Source of the DNA: Temnothorax longispinosus | Lineage: Eukaryota; Arthropoda; Insecta; Hymenoptera; Formicidae | Length of the DNA: 64,000 nt | Assembly: GCF_030848805.1 (NCBI RefSeq) | Contig: NC_092364.1 | Span: forward strand, 1-64,000 | Direction: 5' to 3' | Shown here: piece by piece, positions 35,201 to 45,268 of the stretch | How positions within the stretch are numbered: position 1 is the stretch's first letter | How the letters are laid out: each line of letters begins with the position of its first letter | Translations under genes and position numbers: made by a program | The notes under the pieces: generated by a model | What the model was told of the DNA's origin: nothing | Seen by the model: the letters and a program-made list of their open reading frames with translations, nothing else | Databases searched by the model: none

Positions 35201-38200
35201 TTGGTAAAAGGACAAATTAATCAGGTTCGTAATATAATGAGGTTCGTAATAACGCCTGAAATTTAGACGTTGCGCTTGTAATAATAATAATAATAATACG
35301 AATGATGACGATGTAGCAGTACGGTAGTAATATTTACATTTACAAATATTTTTATCTTCAACGTAGACGCGGAGAATATTAGTTCGTGACGTTAGTATCG
35401 TCGTGTTAGTACAGTATAAAAGAATCCTGCATACTTTATGTAGATATGATGTAACCTGTGTGGTCACTTGTGCAGATATCAGCTGGGTGTCATCATAATG
35501 CCGTGATAACAAAGGATGGCTCTTTATATACATGGGGCCGTAATCTAGATGGTCAGATAGGTAACGGCACGCGGCGAGAAGTGTCACGTCCAACGCCTTT
35601 ATATTACAATTCCGCCTGTATTTTTGCACAAATACCCCCTAGACACAATGATTTTAAAAGAATGCAAAATCAATGGGACTTGGACACTGGCGCCAAGTCG
35701 ACGAACTCACTGATAAATAATGGAACGGCGTCTGAAAACAATGGGAACATCAGTGACTCTACTGTGCGTACAGGAAATGCTGGCCTGAATAAAGAGAGAA
35801 TCAATCCTATAATTAATGCTGTTGGTATTGCTTGTGGATATGATTATACGGTGGCGATACAACCAGGTTACAAAGGAACAAATATATATGTATATATACG
35901 AGCGCGCTCTTGCATACTCACACACAATATTCTTGATAGAGCTGTTTAAATAGTATTATCTATCTTAAGCTAAAATATGTGGCACACAAATAGTCTCGAA
36001 TCTTTCGAATTCAAACTACGTTAATCAAGTTACTACGTATTTAATATGGTATTCCAAATTGAGCGAAGATTTACGTGAATTTTTATATTAACCGCTCTTC
36101 TCTCTTACGCACATACACACGGCACGGTGGCTTTTAATGTGGTTTTTGAAAATAAAAATTTCTAGCATTATAAATATATATTTCAATGTGGTTTATCTTT
36201 TAGGGGGTACGGTGTTAGCTTGGGGTAATAACAGCAGAGCGCAATTGGGTCGCATTCCTGCGAAAGAGGCACGTGATGCCGACGATAAACTTGTATTGCT
36301 GAAATCATCGAAGCGAATAGTACGGCTCCCTAATGCGCTGCACATAGCTCTGGACATCCCTAGTCAAGTACCTGGCATTTCTACCCCAGTGATATCTTAT
36401 CGTGCCAACGACGCATTTTCTCTCGCCGGATCCGTCCGTCCTTTGAGCGTTATCGAAAGATCACCTGGGGACGTGACACTTCATTATATTCTGGAACATT
36501 TCCACGGTTTATACAATTCTGCCAATATTATAGAAAAGGTGAGTTGATCCGCTTTATCGGGCGATCGATACGAGATGCGGCACAATGAAATTTAAAGGAA
36601 GAGGAAGGAGAAGAAAAAGAAAACGTTTATTTATCGTTTTAATCGTTCAGATTAATCTTATATTTGTACCGCGTTGTCCGCGTCTTCCATCGGAAGAAAC
36701 ACAAGACGCGAGATATCGTCGAGTCCTCCTCATTTCTTTTTTTGCGAAGTGATATATGTGACACTGCTAACTTTACTGTGGCGGTCAGCTGTCCGCCACG
36801 TGCCGCGCGCCGATCGATATTACGCTACTATCCGTGCTGCGCGCCGCGCGCCTTCCGTCATACTATTCGTGTAGCGTATGTACGGTCGCGCGCACGTGGC
36901 GGACAGCTGACCGCCACATTTACGATCAACGGTGTTAACGTGTATGTTTAAATTTTTAATTCGAAGCAAAATGTGTGGCACGCAACGATACTGTTGCTAA
37001 AAACGACAGTTTTGTAAGGTAAAATTTTTCCGTTCCAGTGTATCGAATTGGAGAATTATCAAGCTTGTTCTAAAATAGCAGCATTAGAAAATAACGTTCC
37101 AGCCGCTTTCACTTATCAATTGAAAATGTTGCATAAATTGAGCCTTCAGTCATCCAGAAATTATCAAATATCAGAGAGACAAGTTCCACATGAGAAAATA
37201 AACTCAACCCTCGAGACTAGCTCACCAAACGTTGATATGACGAGGGATTCCATGCTGTCCCGAGATATCAAGAGGAACACTGAATTATTTAATAGACAAG
37301 CGGAGAAGAATCTCATGGAATCCTTGGAAAACAGCGTTGCTCGAAGCTGGACGAAAATTTCGACGAGTAGATCGTTGAATAATTTGCAAACACTCGCGCA
37401 AGAATTATACTCTTTCGATTGTCAAGGTGGTTTGGAAGAATTATGCGGAACTCGAAAAGACGACGACGGTCTCTCGCTGAACGTTAACATTAACACTGAC
37501 CACTCCGACACCGAACATTACGCTACGAACGAAGACAAACAACATCCACACGAATGGATCGAAGATCTTATTTTTAATGAAAACGCAACGTCGCTGTTGC
37601 AGCATAAAGACGTCACTCTACGTAACTCTGCGCAAACGTCATCTCGATCGGTCTGCACGAAAGCAACGCTGTCGATTGTGAATGACGATCGTTGCGACGT
37701 GAATGAAGAGAAGACTGTGTTCTTGGACAAGGTGTCCTCGCGTTCTCAAAGGAATTACGTAATCAATGAAACCATAAGAGCATTAAAGTTCTATTTAAAA
37801 AGTATTACGAATGAAGCAAATACCGTAAAATGTGAAATGTTGCAAAGTGCAATTGGTTTTTGGATCGTGCACAATTTACCGATGCAAAGCTTGGAGAACG
37901 TTTTTCTCGAACATATACATATCGTTTATTACCCTCTTGGATTATTACTTTTTTGGTAAGTCAATATTGCACTTTGCTGCATTACGCGAGCAGGATTTTC
38001 CTCGTGTTTTTCTCTTATCGCGTACTGTATACTCTCTTGAGTGTGATTTCGTTTATTTTTTATGATGCACACACAGGGATTCCAAGACTCGTGTCAGTTT
38101 AAAAGCTCAAATTTGCTCAACTCTAACATTAAGCATCTTTCCGAATTAGAGAACAAAAGAAGGTAAAAAATATACACAAGATCCATGATGCTGTGCACTA

Positions 38201-39139
38201 AAACTGCACGCTGACTACAGATCAAGTATTGGTAAAAAGAAAAAGTTTAGGAATCCCTGACTGGGCATGAATATTGGACGGAGACGAGACGGCGTGATGT
38301 ACAACATTTTTTTCACTTTTCCATCATTCGCTCACTTTACAGTCAGAATGCGACAGGAAGATACTTGAATGTAAGCAAAACGTACGACGACGAAGGAAAG
38401 GCGTGCTGCGCGAACAGCTTATTCTCAATCAAATTTTGTCTTCGAGTGCTCGCGATGTTGATGCAGCGTATAGATGAAGGTTGCTTAGCTTGATATCTTT
38501 CATCTTTCAAAGTGAAGAGCTTCTAAAATTGATTAGCATAACGGAACGATAACTCTTACATTTCAGATGATATTATGCCGGAATACATTAAAATTTTCTC
38601 CTCTTTAATGGCGGACACGTACGGAGCACCTTTAAACGGATATCCAGGTACAAGTAGAAATAATGATCCAGAACAAATGATGGAAGGTATCGTCAGCACG
38701 ATATTTTCCGAAATGGAAGATTCCAGATTATTTACACACATTAAGGTAAATAAAATATTTTACCGAGATCTCCGTGTCAGACGAGATTTTCATTAGGCTA
38801 CGTATAATTGGTTTCCATTAGTTTCATCAAATTCAATTGTAATTGACTACGTGTAGTTGAATCTTTTTAACATTAAAACAGGACTCGGATACTATAAATC
38901 ACTTGCTCACAACGGAAGAAGACACGATGATATTTACTTGCGGACACCACTTTCCAATCTCTCTATACGAAGCAGATGTTATCCCGACGATGGAAACTGA
39001 ATTATTAACATCTCCGTCGTTAACTCTTCCATGTACATCGCAGTATTTAGGAAACATGTTACCCCACACTTCTAAACCAGAGATTCTGTGTCCTTTATGT
39101 ATAATCGGAGCATTGAGAGTAACGACGGTAAAGGATTAA
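27820..39139 (+). CDS. very large RCC1-repeat protein with C-terminal RING-like motif (claret-like candidate)
   Basis: About 26 plus-strand exons, roughly 2,060 residues. Exons in order: 27820-28217, 28435-28895, 29369-29550, 29664-30061, 30220-30397, 30643-30854, 31210-31391, 31489-31616, 31938-32222 (frame break inside), 32266-32458, 32683-32763, 32830-32961, 33426-33552, 34062-34624, 34850-35224, 35476-35866, 36204-36538, 37039-37955, 38077-38162, 38343-38479, 38567-38745 and 38882-39139. The N-terminal half looks like a beta-propeller followed by alpha-solenoid (LVLKKNELQKAGKLAMVFG). Seven RCC1 blades follow (for example IYAWGASQFGQLGLG, IFTWGWGVHGQLGHG, VYAFGCNVLGQLGTG, LYTWGRNLDGQIGNG), with a Lys/Glu-rich insert of about 100 residues after blade five. 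The C terminus has FTCGHHFP and ILCPLC, a RING-like half site. Size and RCC1 content resemble fly Claret, the proposed Rab32-type GEF of pigment granules; this identity is inference. The join 37955/38077 is out of phase as drawn. Confidence 0.75.
30426..30454. repeat. (GA)n microsatellite in an RCC1-gene intron
   Basis: About 14 perfect GA dinucleotides immediately downstream of the 30397 donor. It keeps the downstream reading frame open by chance, which inflates the apparent exon. Confidence 0.95.
32223..32265 (+). other. ultra-short intron that is mostly poly-T
   Basis: A 43-base interval from GTG at 32223 to CAG at 32265, of which about 34 bases are an uninterrupted T run. Reading phase demands removal: upstream AAATTACAGGTATACAAAAG ends in phase 2, and downstream ATGTGCTTTACTTGAAC is open only with one base joining it. 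The T-run length may be under-called in the assembly. Confidence 0.55.
36778..36917. mobile_element. MITE with 26-bp perfect terminal inverted repeats
   Basis: 140 bp in an intron of the RCC1 gene. The left end starts GTGGCGGTCAGCTGTCCGCC and continues ACGTGC; the right end is its exact reverse complement over 26 bases. The middle is CpG-rich with GCGCGCCG and CGCGCGC tracts. GC content is far above the surrounding intron. Different from all other families in the window. Confidence 0.85.
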
Positions 39140-39326
39140 AGTTATCCTTTAACCCTTTTGGTATATCACACTCGCATATATCCCACGTGGACTGAATTAG
39201 ATTGGGAAATAGTGGTTACGTTTAACCATGTATTTGAAAATACGTACGTAATAATAATAATAATAATCGATACGTCTATCGTTGGACAATATTATGATTA
39301 TTAACACGTAGGATTGTTATCCGTTT
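39140..39326. other. tail-to-tail spacer between RCC1 gene and RRP12
   Basis: Only 187 bases separate the two stop codons on opposite strands, so both 3' untranslated regions must be short or overlap. A (ATA)n run sits at 39250-39267. Confidence 0.8.
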
Positions 39327-39473
39327 CTAACGCTTTCTTCGTTTATTGCGTAAACCTGCGCGGGCGCCCTTTTTCGTCCCAGAAACTATACTCTGAAATT
39401 TGCCCGCATTTTTCTTCTTCTTTCTGTAAAGTGCAAATGTATCACGTTATTAATATATTAAGAACAACGTGAG

Positions 39474-39512
<39 letters not shown>

Positions 39513-42500
39513 AAGTACAATGTACTTAATACTAAAGACCTAAAATCTGTTATTGTTACCTTTTGTTCAATATAGATCTCGTCAAGGGTACATATGCGTA
39601 GGGATCTGGTTTACCCTTTCTCTTAATATCTCCCCTGGCCTTGGTCGCACGATATTCCGAACCGGGTTCACAGTCTACTTTCGTCGCTTTTAGCGGTCGA
39701 TGAATACCCGATCCACCGGCTGAAATTCAACAGAAAAATCAATACAACTAATATTTAGCTAGCGTACGAGCAAGAAATCATTCGTCATTTATTGCAACAC
39801 AAATGACGAATGATTTCGTGCTATTTTCTCTTTACAACGACATGTTTTCTGCCAGATCTTCGTGGCGATACTATTATACAAGTCGCAAATCCACGTTCTC
39901 GTTTATCCCATTAACGTGTCAAACATTGTCTTTTATTTCTTAAATTTCCAAAAGATTGTCTTTAAAGATTTATACAAGCGACACTTTTCTTCAAGTCACG
40001 TAAAGTCAAGTGTCTTGGGATACTCTGTAATGCGAAACCTTTTAAATTTACCTCGATATCTCGACGTTGACCGACTCTTTAAGCTCATCGCATCCAATGT
40101 ACTTGAGCTGTATTTACGTTTTTTGCCAGCGGTCTTTGTGGTCACTACCGATACATCATCTTCGTCTTCTACAAAGTAGAAACATATACATATACACTCG
40201 TATATCCCCGGATGATACGTGCACTTTTTTCATGTCTGAACAAAGTACGTGTTTCAAGAACTTACTGTAATCGTCTTCCGAATCACTCTGGGAGAAAGAA
40301 GTCTTTCTCTTCTTCTTCTTCGTCCTTTCCTCCGCGTCGCTGTCTCTCTCGTTATCGTCCCTAATGATGAGACGACCATCGGGTGCAGTCGCAAAGCCAC
40401 GATCCTTTACCTTCTTCTCTGGAATCTTTAGATTCGACACACCCGGTTGCGTAGCTAAAGCGTACAAAAGAAACGAAATCGATTATCGCAAGACCCACGA
40501 ACGTCAGCTACAACGCGTTCTTTAAGTTTGAACTTTATTCTCGCGTCTTTTTTAGGTTTTAGGTTTCTAGACGGAGACAGAGGGAACATCGTGTACATTG
40601 ATATAAATTAAAAATAAACTCTCTCGATCGACGGAGACGGTCGATTTTATAAATCCAAAGTTTGACTGTTTCATCGATCGATCGGTCAAAGGGAGAACTA
40701 AAGGAAAACTTGGAAACGTGACGAAACCAGCTGACGCCGATGGGAGGGAGGGAGCGTGCAAATATTCGCCGTAAACCAACTTGTGATATTTCTAGCAGCT
40801 GCGGGATCCGCGAGATCGACTATATCATCTTCGGTTTCCTGAATCCAAGCGTCCTTTCCTGGGGTTCTTTTCTTGCTTCTCCTCGCTTCTTCTTCGTTCT
40901 CCGTAGCCTGAAACTCCTCGTCGCTGTCGGCCAATATCTCCTCTATACTTTTAGGTCCCCTCCTGACGAGGTCAACGTCCTCGTCAGCCGTCTCCTGCTC
41001 CAGCTTCCTCGCTCTTTCGAGCTCCCGCTTCCTCCTCTTGGCGTCTTCGATCTTGTTGATATTCTTTAGTCTCTTATGCAGGGTCACGTCCGAGGCTGGC
41101 ACCATGCTCGCGATCGGTCCGAAGCCGTACTTCCTTATCAGTTTGGTAAAGATGTCTCGCACCTTTTGTCGAAAGTGGCGCTTACAGTCCTCGGTCATTC
41201 GCGACAGAGCGTCGACTATCCGCGGCAACGTCGGCGCTATCACGTCGGACGGCGTGACGTTGAGGTAGACCTTGACGTAGGACAAGGCGGACTCGGCAAT
41301 CTCCCTCGTAGGACTGGTCAGAATGGTGCAAGCGTGTCCCAGGATCTCAGCGACGATCTCCGTGCCGAGAGAGTCGTTGTGACGATAGGTGACAGACGCC
41401 AGAGCGAGGAGACTGGCGCTAACGTAGGCTCGTTCGCCGCTCAGGCCCACCATCAGCATATCCGCGTAGTCTTTGAGGTGCGCGGGCTCGTTGAGGAATC
41501 TCTCGGCGATCGCGTTGAGCAGCTGATACGCCGCGTCGCGACACCTCTCGTTTATATCCTTGACGCAGAGCACAGCTTCCGGCACGACGGCCTCGAGGAA
41601 CTTGGTCCCCTCGAGCTGCGGGTGTCGTCTGACGAGATGCGCGAGGCACCGCAGACGCGCTCCTCTACTCGTCCGGACGACGCTACTCGCCGAGGCGATC
41701 AGCGTCTTTTGAATCCGGCGCCGGTGCTCGTGCAGGAACCGCTCGCAGATCTCCCTCTCGCTGCCGCATATCTCCTCGAGGAAACGGTAAGCCTTCTTCT
41801 GCTCCTTCCGCTTGGTCGCGTTCTTCAAGACCGGCACGCACGCGTCGTAGTACTTGCTCAGCCTGTCGACGTCCGTATAGCCGATCAGCGCTCTCGTCAG
41901 ATCGTAAACGCTCTCCTTGAAGAAGTCATCCGCGTCGGGCTCGTCGAGCTTGCTCAGCGCTCGATCGAACAGCTCGTTCGCCAAGTCGCTGCTCGCGATC
42001 GTCACGTAGGTCTTGATCGTGTCGTACGCGGCGAGGCGCACTCCCTCCTCGTCCGTGCCGCTTGGTCTCGTGGTGTACAGATTGAAGAGGATCGGCAGGT
42101 AGTTTTTGGCGAAGCGAGCGAGCTCGGCGCGATCGTCGGCCGCCGCCTTGACAATCAGTTTTCTCAGGGCCGCCATCGCGGGTAGCCTGAGGTCCCTCCG
42201 GTCGTTGATGGCTATACCCAACAGCTTGGCGACGTGTTTAAAGTTGTCCTTGACGTCGCTGGCGTCGTTGCATATGCTCGGCAAGATGGACCAGATCTGC
42301 GTTACCAAGCACTCGTACGTCTTTCCGTCCGCGGTAGACGCGCTACTCGTCTCGTTCGCTTTTTCCTCGCAGTGCCGAGCGATCGGCAGCAAGACGTCCT
42401 TGAAGAGGGCGATGGTGCCACCGGCCGTCGTTACGCAATCCTTGAGCAGCGGGATCATCCAGCTCGCGCGTCTGAGATTTATCTGCTGACAAGGAGCTGG

Positions 42501-44246
42501 TGGTTGGTTTTCGTCGGTTCGAAGAGGGAGGATGTTCAACACGAGCCGAGGCCCCATCGCCCGGATCGCCGCCCCGATGGCGTACTCCGCCTCACGGTTG
42601 TACGCGAACGCGTGGAAATCTCGCAGCGTGCCCAGGGTCTCGACGAGGTTGCCGAGTTGCTCGAGTCTTCCGGCGCGGGCGGCGAGCTTACCGGCGACTT
42701 CGAAGAGTACGGCTGTAAGATGAAGGACGTGGCGCCAGGCTCCGAGATAGCGATAGCTCAGCGCCTCGCGCAACGTCTCGACGACGCGCCTCAGGATGGG
42801 CTCGTATCTGCCGACTCGCTCCTCGTCCTCGCACAGGCGTGCCACGCCGTCCCGTAGAATGGCCTCGACGGTGTGCGACGCGCCGGCGACGATCTCCGTC
42901 CTGTTGGACAGCAAGAGCCCGACGCACCTGTCGAACATTTCCGGCGTAAGGTGATGGAGCGTCGCGAGGACGTCGACCGCGGTCCCCGACTGCGGGGAGG
43001 CCCAGGTCCCGACGGCCAGGCGCACCAGGTTGCAGTGAGCCTCCCGCATGACGGCCAACCACGCCAAAGTCGGCTGCGTGTCGTCCGCGGACGGCTGATA
43101 CGCGTAAAGGGCCTTAATGATACTTGCGTTTTGCGGGAAAGGTAAGGTCGCCTCCGACGGCCTCGCGACCAACAGCCCGTGCAGCGTTTGCAGGCAGCAC
43201 GACGTTATCAGAACGTTGTTCAACGTCATGATGCTCAACAGACGTTCGCAGATGGTCCTTACGTGTGACTTGGGCAACTGCGACATAATATCTTTCAACA
43301 GGGTGAGGATATGCAGAATAGTGGTGGCTCCGAGCGAGGAGCCTGGCTCGCAAGCGGCGTCGAGCTGCGCGACGCAGTGCGTCGCGATATGTCCCGCGGC
43401 CGGATGGTGAGTCGGCGGCGCGGGCGCCTCGCTCCTCATCACGTCGCTGCCCCGTAGAATGGCGCATATCCCGTGCTGGGCGGACTTGCGGACCTTCGGC
43501 TTGGCGTGTGTGACCAAGGACAGGATAGCGTTGAGCAGCTGCGTCGTCGAGGGCGCGATCCAAACGGCAGCCTCCTGCGCTCTCAGCAACACCGAGAGGC
43601 AGCCTATGCAATGTCGCAGAACGAGATGGTTCTCGCTTACGATCGCTGACCGCTCGAGAATCCGCAGGAGGGCCTGACTCGTCGGGCCGAATTGCAAGTT
43701 GAGGACGTTCCTCGGCACCGTTCTCAGACACATCCCGAGCAGCGAGAGGGTCGCGGCTACGGAGGTGTCGTCCTCTATCGCCTCCAAAGTGCTCATCAAC
43801 GCGGCAAAGTACTCGGTCGAAGTCTCGTTACCACCGTTCTGCTTGATGACCTCTGTCACGGCCGCGAGCACCGCCAGCATCTCCTTGTGGACGATCGAGC
43901 TCGATTGAAAGCGGGCGAGGAACCTGCCGAAGGAAAGGTTGGAGCACGCGCTGTACGTGGTGGCGAACGTGTCGCACGTGATCGTCGTCCTCCCATCCTC
44001 TCGGTCCTCTCGGTCCGCGTCCAGGTCGAGCTTCGCGAACCCAGGCTGAATACCTTGGATGGCGTCGTGCTTCCGTAGGTCCTCCTTCGTGATACCTGAC
44101 GTGCCGGAGCCGGGGAGGTCCTTGAAAAACATGCCAGTCGCTTGCTCGCGATACTTGGTCGTCGCCGGATTGGAACTGGAACTCTGGCCTCTTGCCCATC
44201 GCTTTGCCTTCTTTCTACTTGCCAAACGAGGCGCCAGCTTGCCCAT
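39327..44246 (-). CDS. Rrp12: ribosomal RNA processing protein 12 (RRP12-like)
   Basis: HEAT-repeat nucleolar protein required for export and maturation of pre-ribosomal subunits. Five minus-strand exons join in phase: 44246-40781, 40454-40266, 40168-40052, 39719-39560 and 39423-39327, giving 1342 residues (human 1297). The first exon alone is 3,466 bases and encodes MGKLAPRLASRKKAKRWARG, the FRFAKLDL-like block GIQPGFAKLDLD, SLLGMCLRTVPRNVLNLQFG, and the conserved PRIVDALSRMTEDCKRHFR and RKYGFGPIASMVP near the C-terminal half. Later exons give DRGFATAPDGRLII, AGGSGIHRPLKA, RGDIKRKGKPDPYAYVPL and a Lys/Arg-rich end (GARAGLRNKRRKR), all typical of RRP12 tails. The long first exon is conspicuously GC-rich compared with every neighbour. 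Head to head with nardilysin. Confidence 0.96.
39478..39509. repeat. (TA)n microsatellite in RRP12 last intron
   Basis: About 15 TA dinucleotides within the 39424-39559 intron of RRP12. Confidence 0.95.
39770..39821. repeat. short hairpin in RRP12 intron
   Basis: Arms GCAAGAAATCATTCGTCATTT and AAATGACGAATGATTTCGTGC pair over 20 of 21 positions, around a 10-base loop ATTGCAACAC. It is shorter than a usual microRNA precursor and is not flanked by further pairing. Confidence 0.75.
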
Positions 44247-44633
44247 CTCTATCTTAATCTTACGTTTCTCTCGCTTTCACCTCGTCTCCAACTCTTCTAA
44301 CTTGCGGGTCGCGTTCGACTAGCCAGGACCCAGAACGGAGACTGATCGACGTTCGACGTCGCAAACACGGATGCTGAATGATGCTCGCCGTCCTCGGTCC
44401 TCGGCGAGTTTCGATCATCGAACGGATCGGAAAAAAAATCGAAGGAATAGAGGTTAGCTACAGTCGTCCCGCATGTCGCACGTGGTCGCACACGCACTCG
44501 GCACTCGGCACTACGCGGCGCACACTCGCACAGTGCACACTGCGCGACGGCCGCGACTGCGCGCAAACACAGACGTCACAGACTTGGCCGCGTAGTCCAT
44601 TGAAAATGACCACGCGTCACGCGTGCGTGGTAA

Positions 44634-44793
44634 GGCTGAGTTTCCACTGAGCGCGTCACGCGTCGCGTCGTCCTAGTTGAACCAATCAAAACATCCCATT
44701 TCGATTCCGTCACAAGAATGTAATGAAATGGGATGTTTGGATTGGTTAACTTGTGACGACGCGACGCGTGACGCGCTCAGTGGAAACTCAGCC
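44634..44793. mobile_element. foldback MITE, family B (copy 4)
   Basis: 160-bp B copy with clean TAA target duplications (44631-44633 and 44794-44796). Ends GGCTGAGTTTCCACTGAGCG and CGCTCAGTGGAAACTCAGCC; inner arms CCAATCAAAACATCCCATTT and its complement. This copy best defines the family's true ends and duplication. Confidence 0.94.
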
Positions 44794-44797
44794 TAAG

Positions 44798-44912
44798 GGC
44801 CAATTTCACCAACCACAGTAGTTAGCAGGATTGACCAATAGAAAGCAGGGTGGATTCATTTCTATTGGTCAATGCTGAACGCGTCCAAATGCGGTCATTC
44901 TGAAACTGGCCA
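44798..44912. mobile_element. foldback element, family N
   Basis: About 115 bp running from GGGCCAATTTCACCAACC to CATTCTGAAACTGGCC, whose ends pair (GGCCAATTTC with GAAACTGGCC). The inner arms are ATTGACCAATAGAAA and TTTCTATTGGTCAAT, and the right inner part has TGCTGAACGCG as in family L. It begins one base after the TAA that closes B copy 4. Confidence 0.7.
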
Positions 44913-45268
44913 GAGAATGCGCAATCTATAGTCATTAATATATCTATGGTTTTTCGAGCTTTGTTCGGCGTCGCGGTGTGAGCGGTGAGCGGTGTGAGGT
45001 GTGAGTCGTGTGACACGACTGACACGTATTGACACGTACGGCGTGTGCGGAAGCGTGTGTGATATGTGGTCTTTATTTCTTTCAACGACGGTTCAACATT
45101 GCCAGATACGTGTCTAGATTTGTATCGAGTAGAGTGCTGAAGAATACTGTGTCCAGTTCATTGAAAAGGAAGCAGAAAACGATTCGTACGCCTCGTGCAT
45201 GTTTTCCGATCGGTTCGTATTACGACGATCGATCTACGTTCACGCCTGAAATCCTACGCGTCGATATA

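Larger units (their letters stand above)
44247..45268. promoter_or_regulatory. bidirectional promoter region of RRP12 and nardilysin
   Basis: 1,022 bases between two divergent start codons. The half nearer RRP12 is GC- and CpG-rich (ACTACGCGGCGCACACTCGC, GTGCACACTGCGCGACGGCC). Two foldback elements, B copy 4 and N, are inserted in the middle. The half nearer nardilysin has GTGAGCGGTGTGAGG-type repeats and an in-frame AUG-less extension of the nardilysin frame. Promoter assignment is inferred from gene arrangement and composition; no TATA box stands out. Confidence 0.6.

Noticed and set aside
35009..35629. 206-codon minus-strand open frame within the RCC1 gene
   Set aside because: It spans two plus-strand exons and an intron of the RCC1 gene and has no recognisable content; it is a shadow of the coding strand.
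41076..42857. Long plus-strand open frames (369 and 207 codons) antisense to RRP12 exon 1
   Set aside because: They follow from the high GC and strong codon bias of the RRP12 coding strand; the peptides are Arg/Asp-rich without domains, and the minus-strand protein is clearly RRP12.
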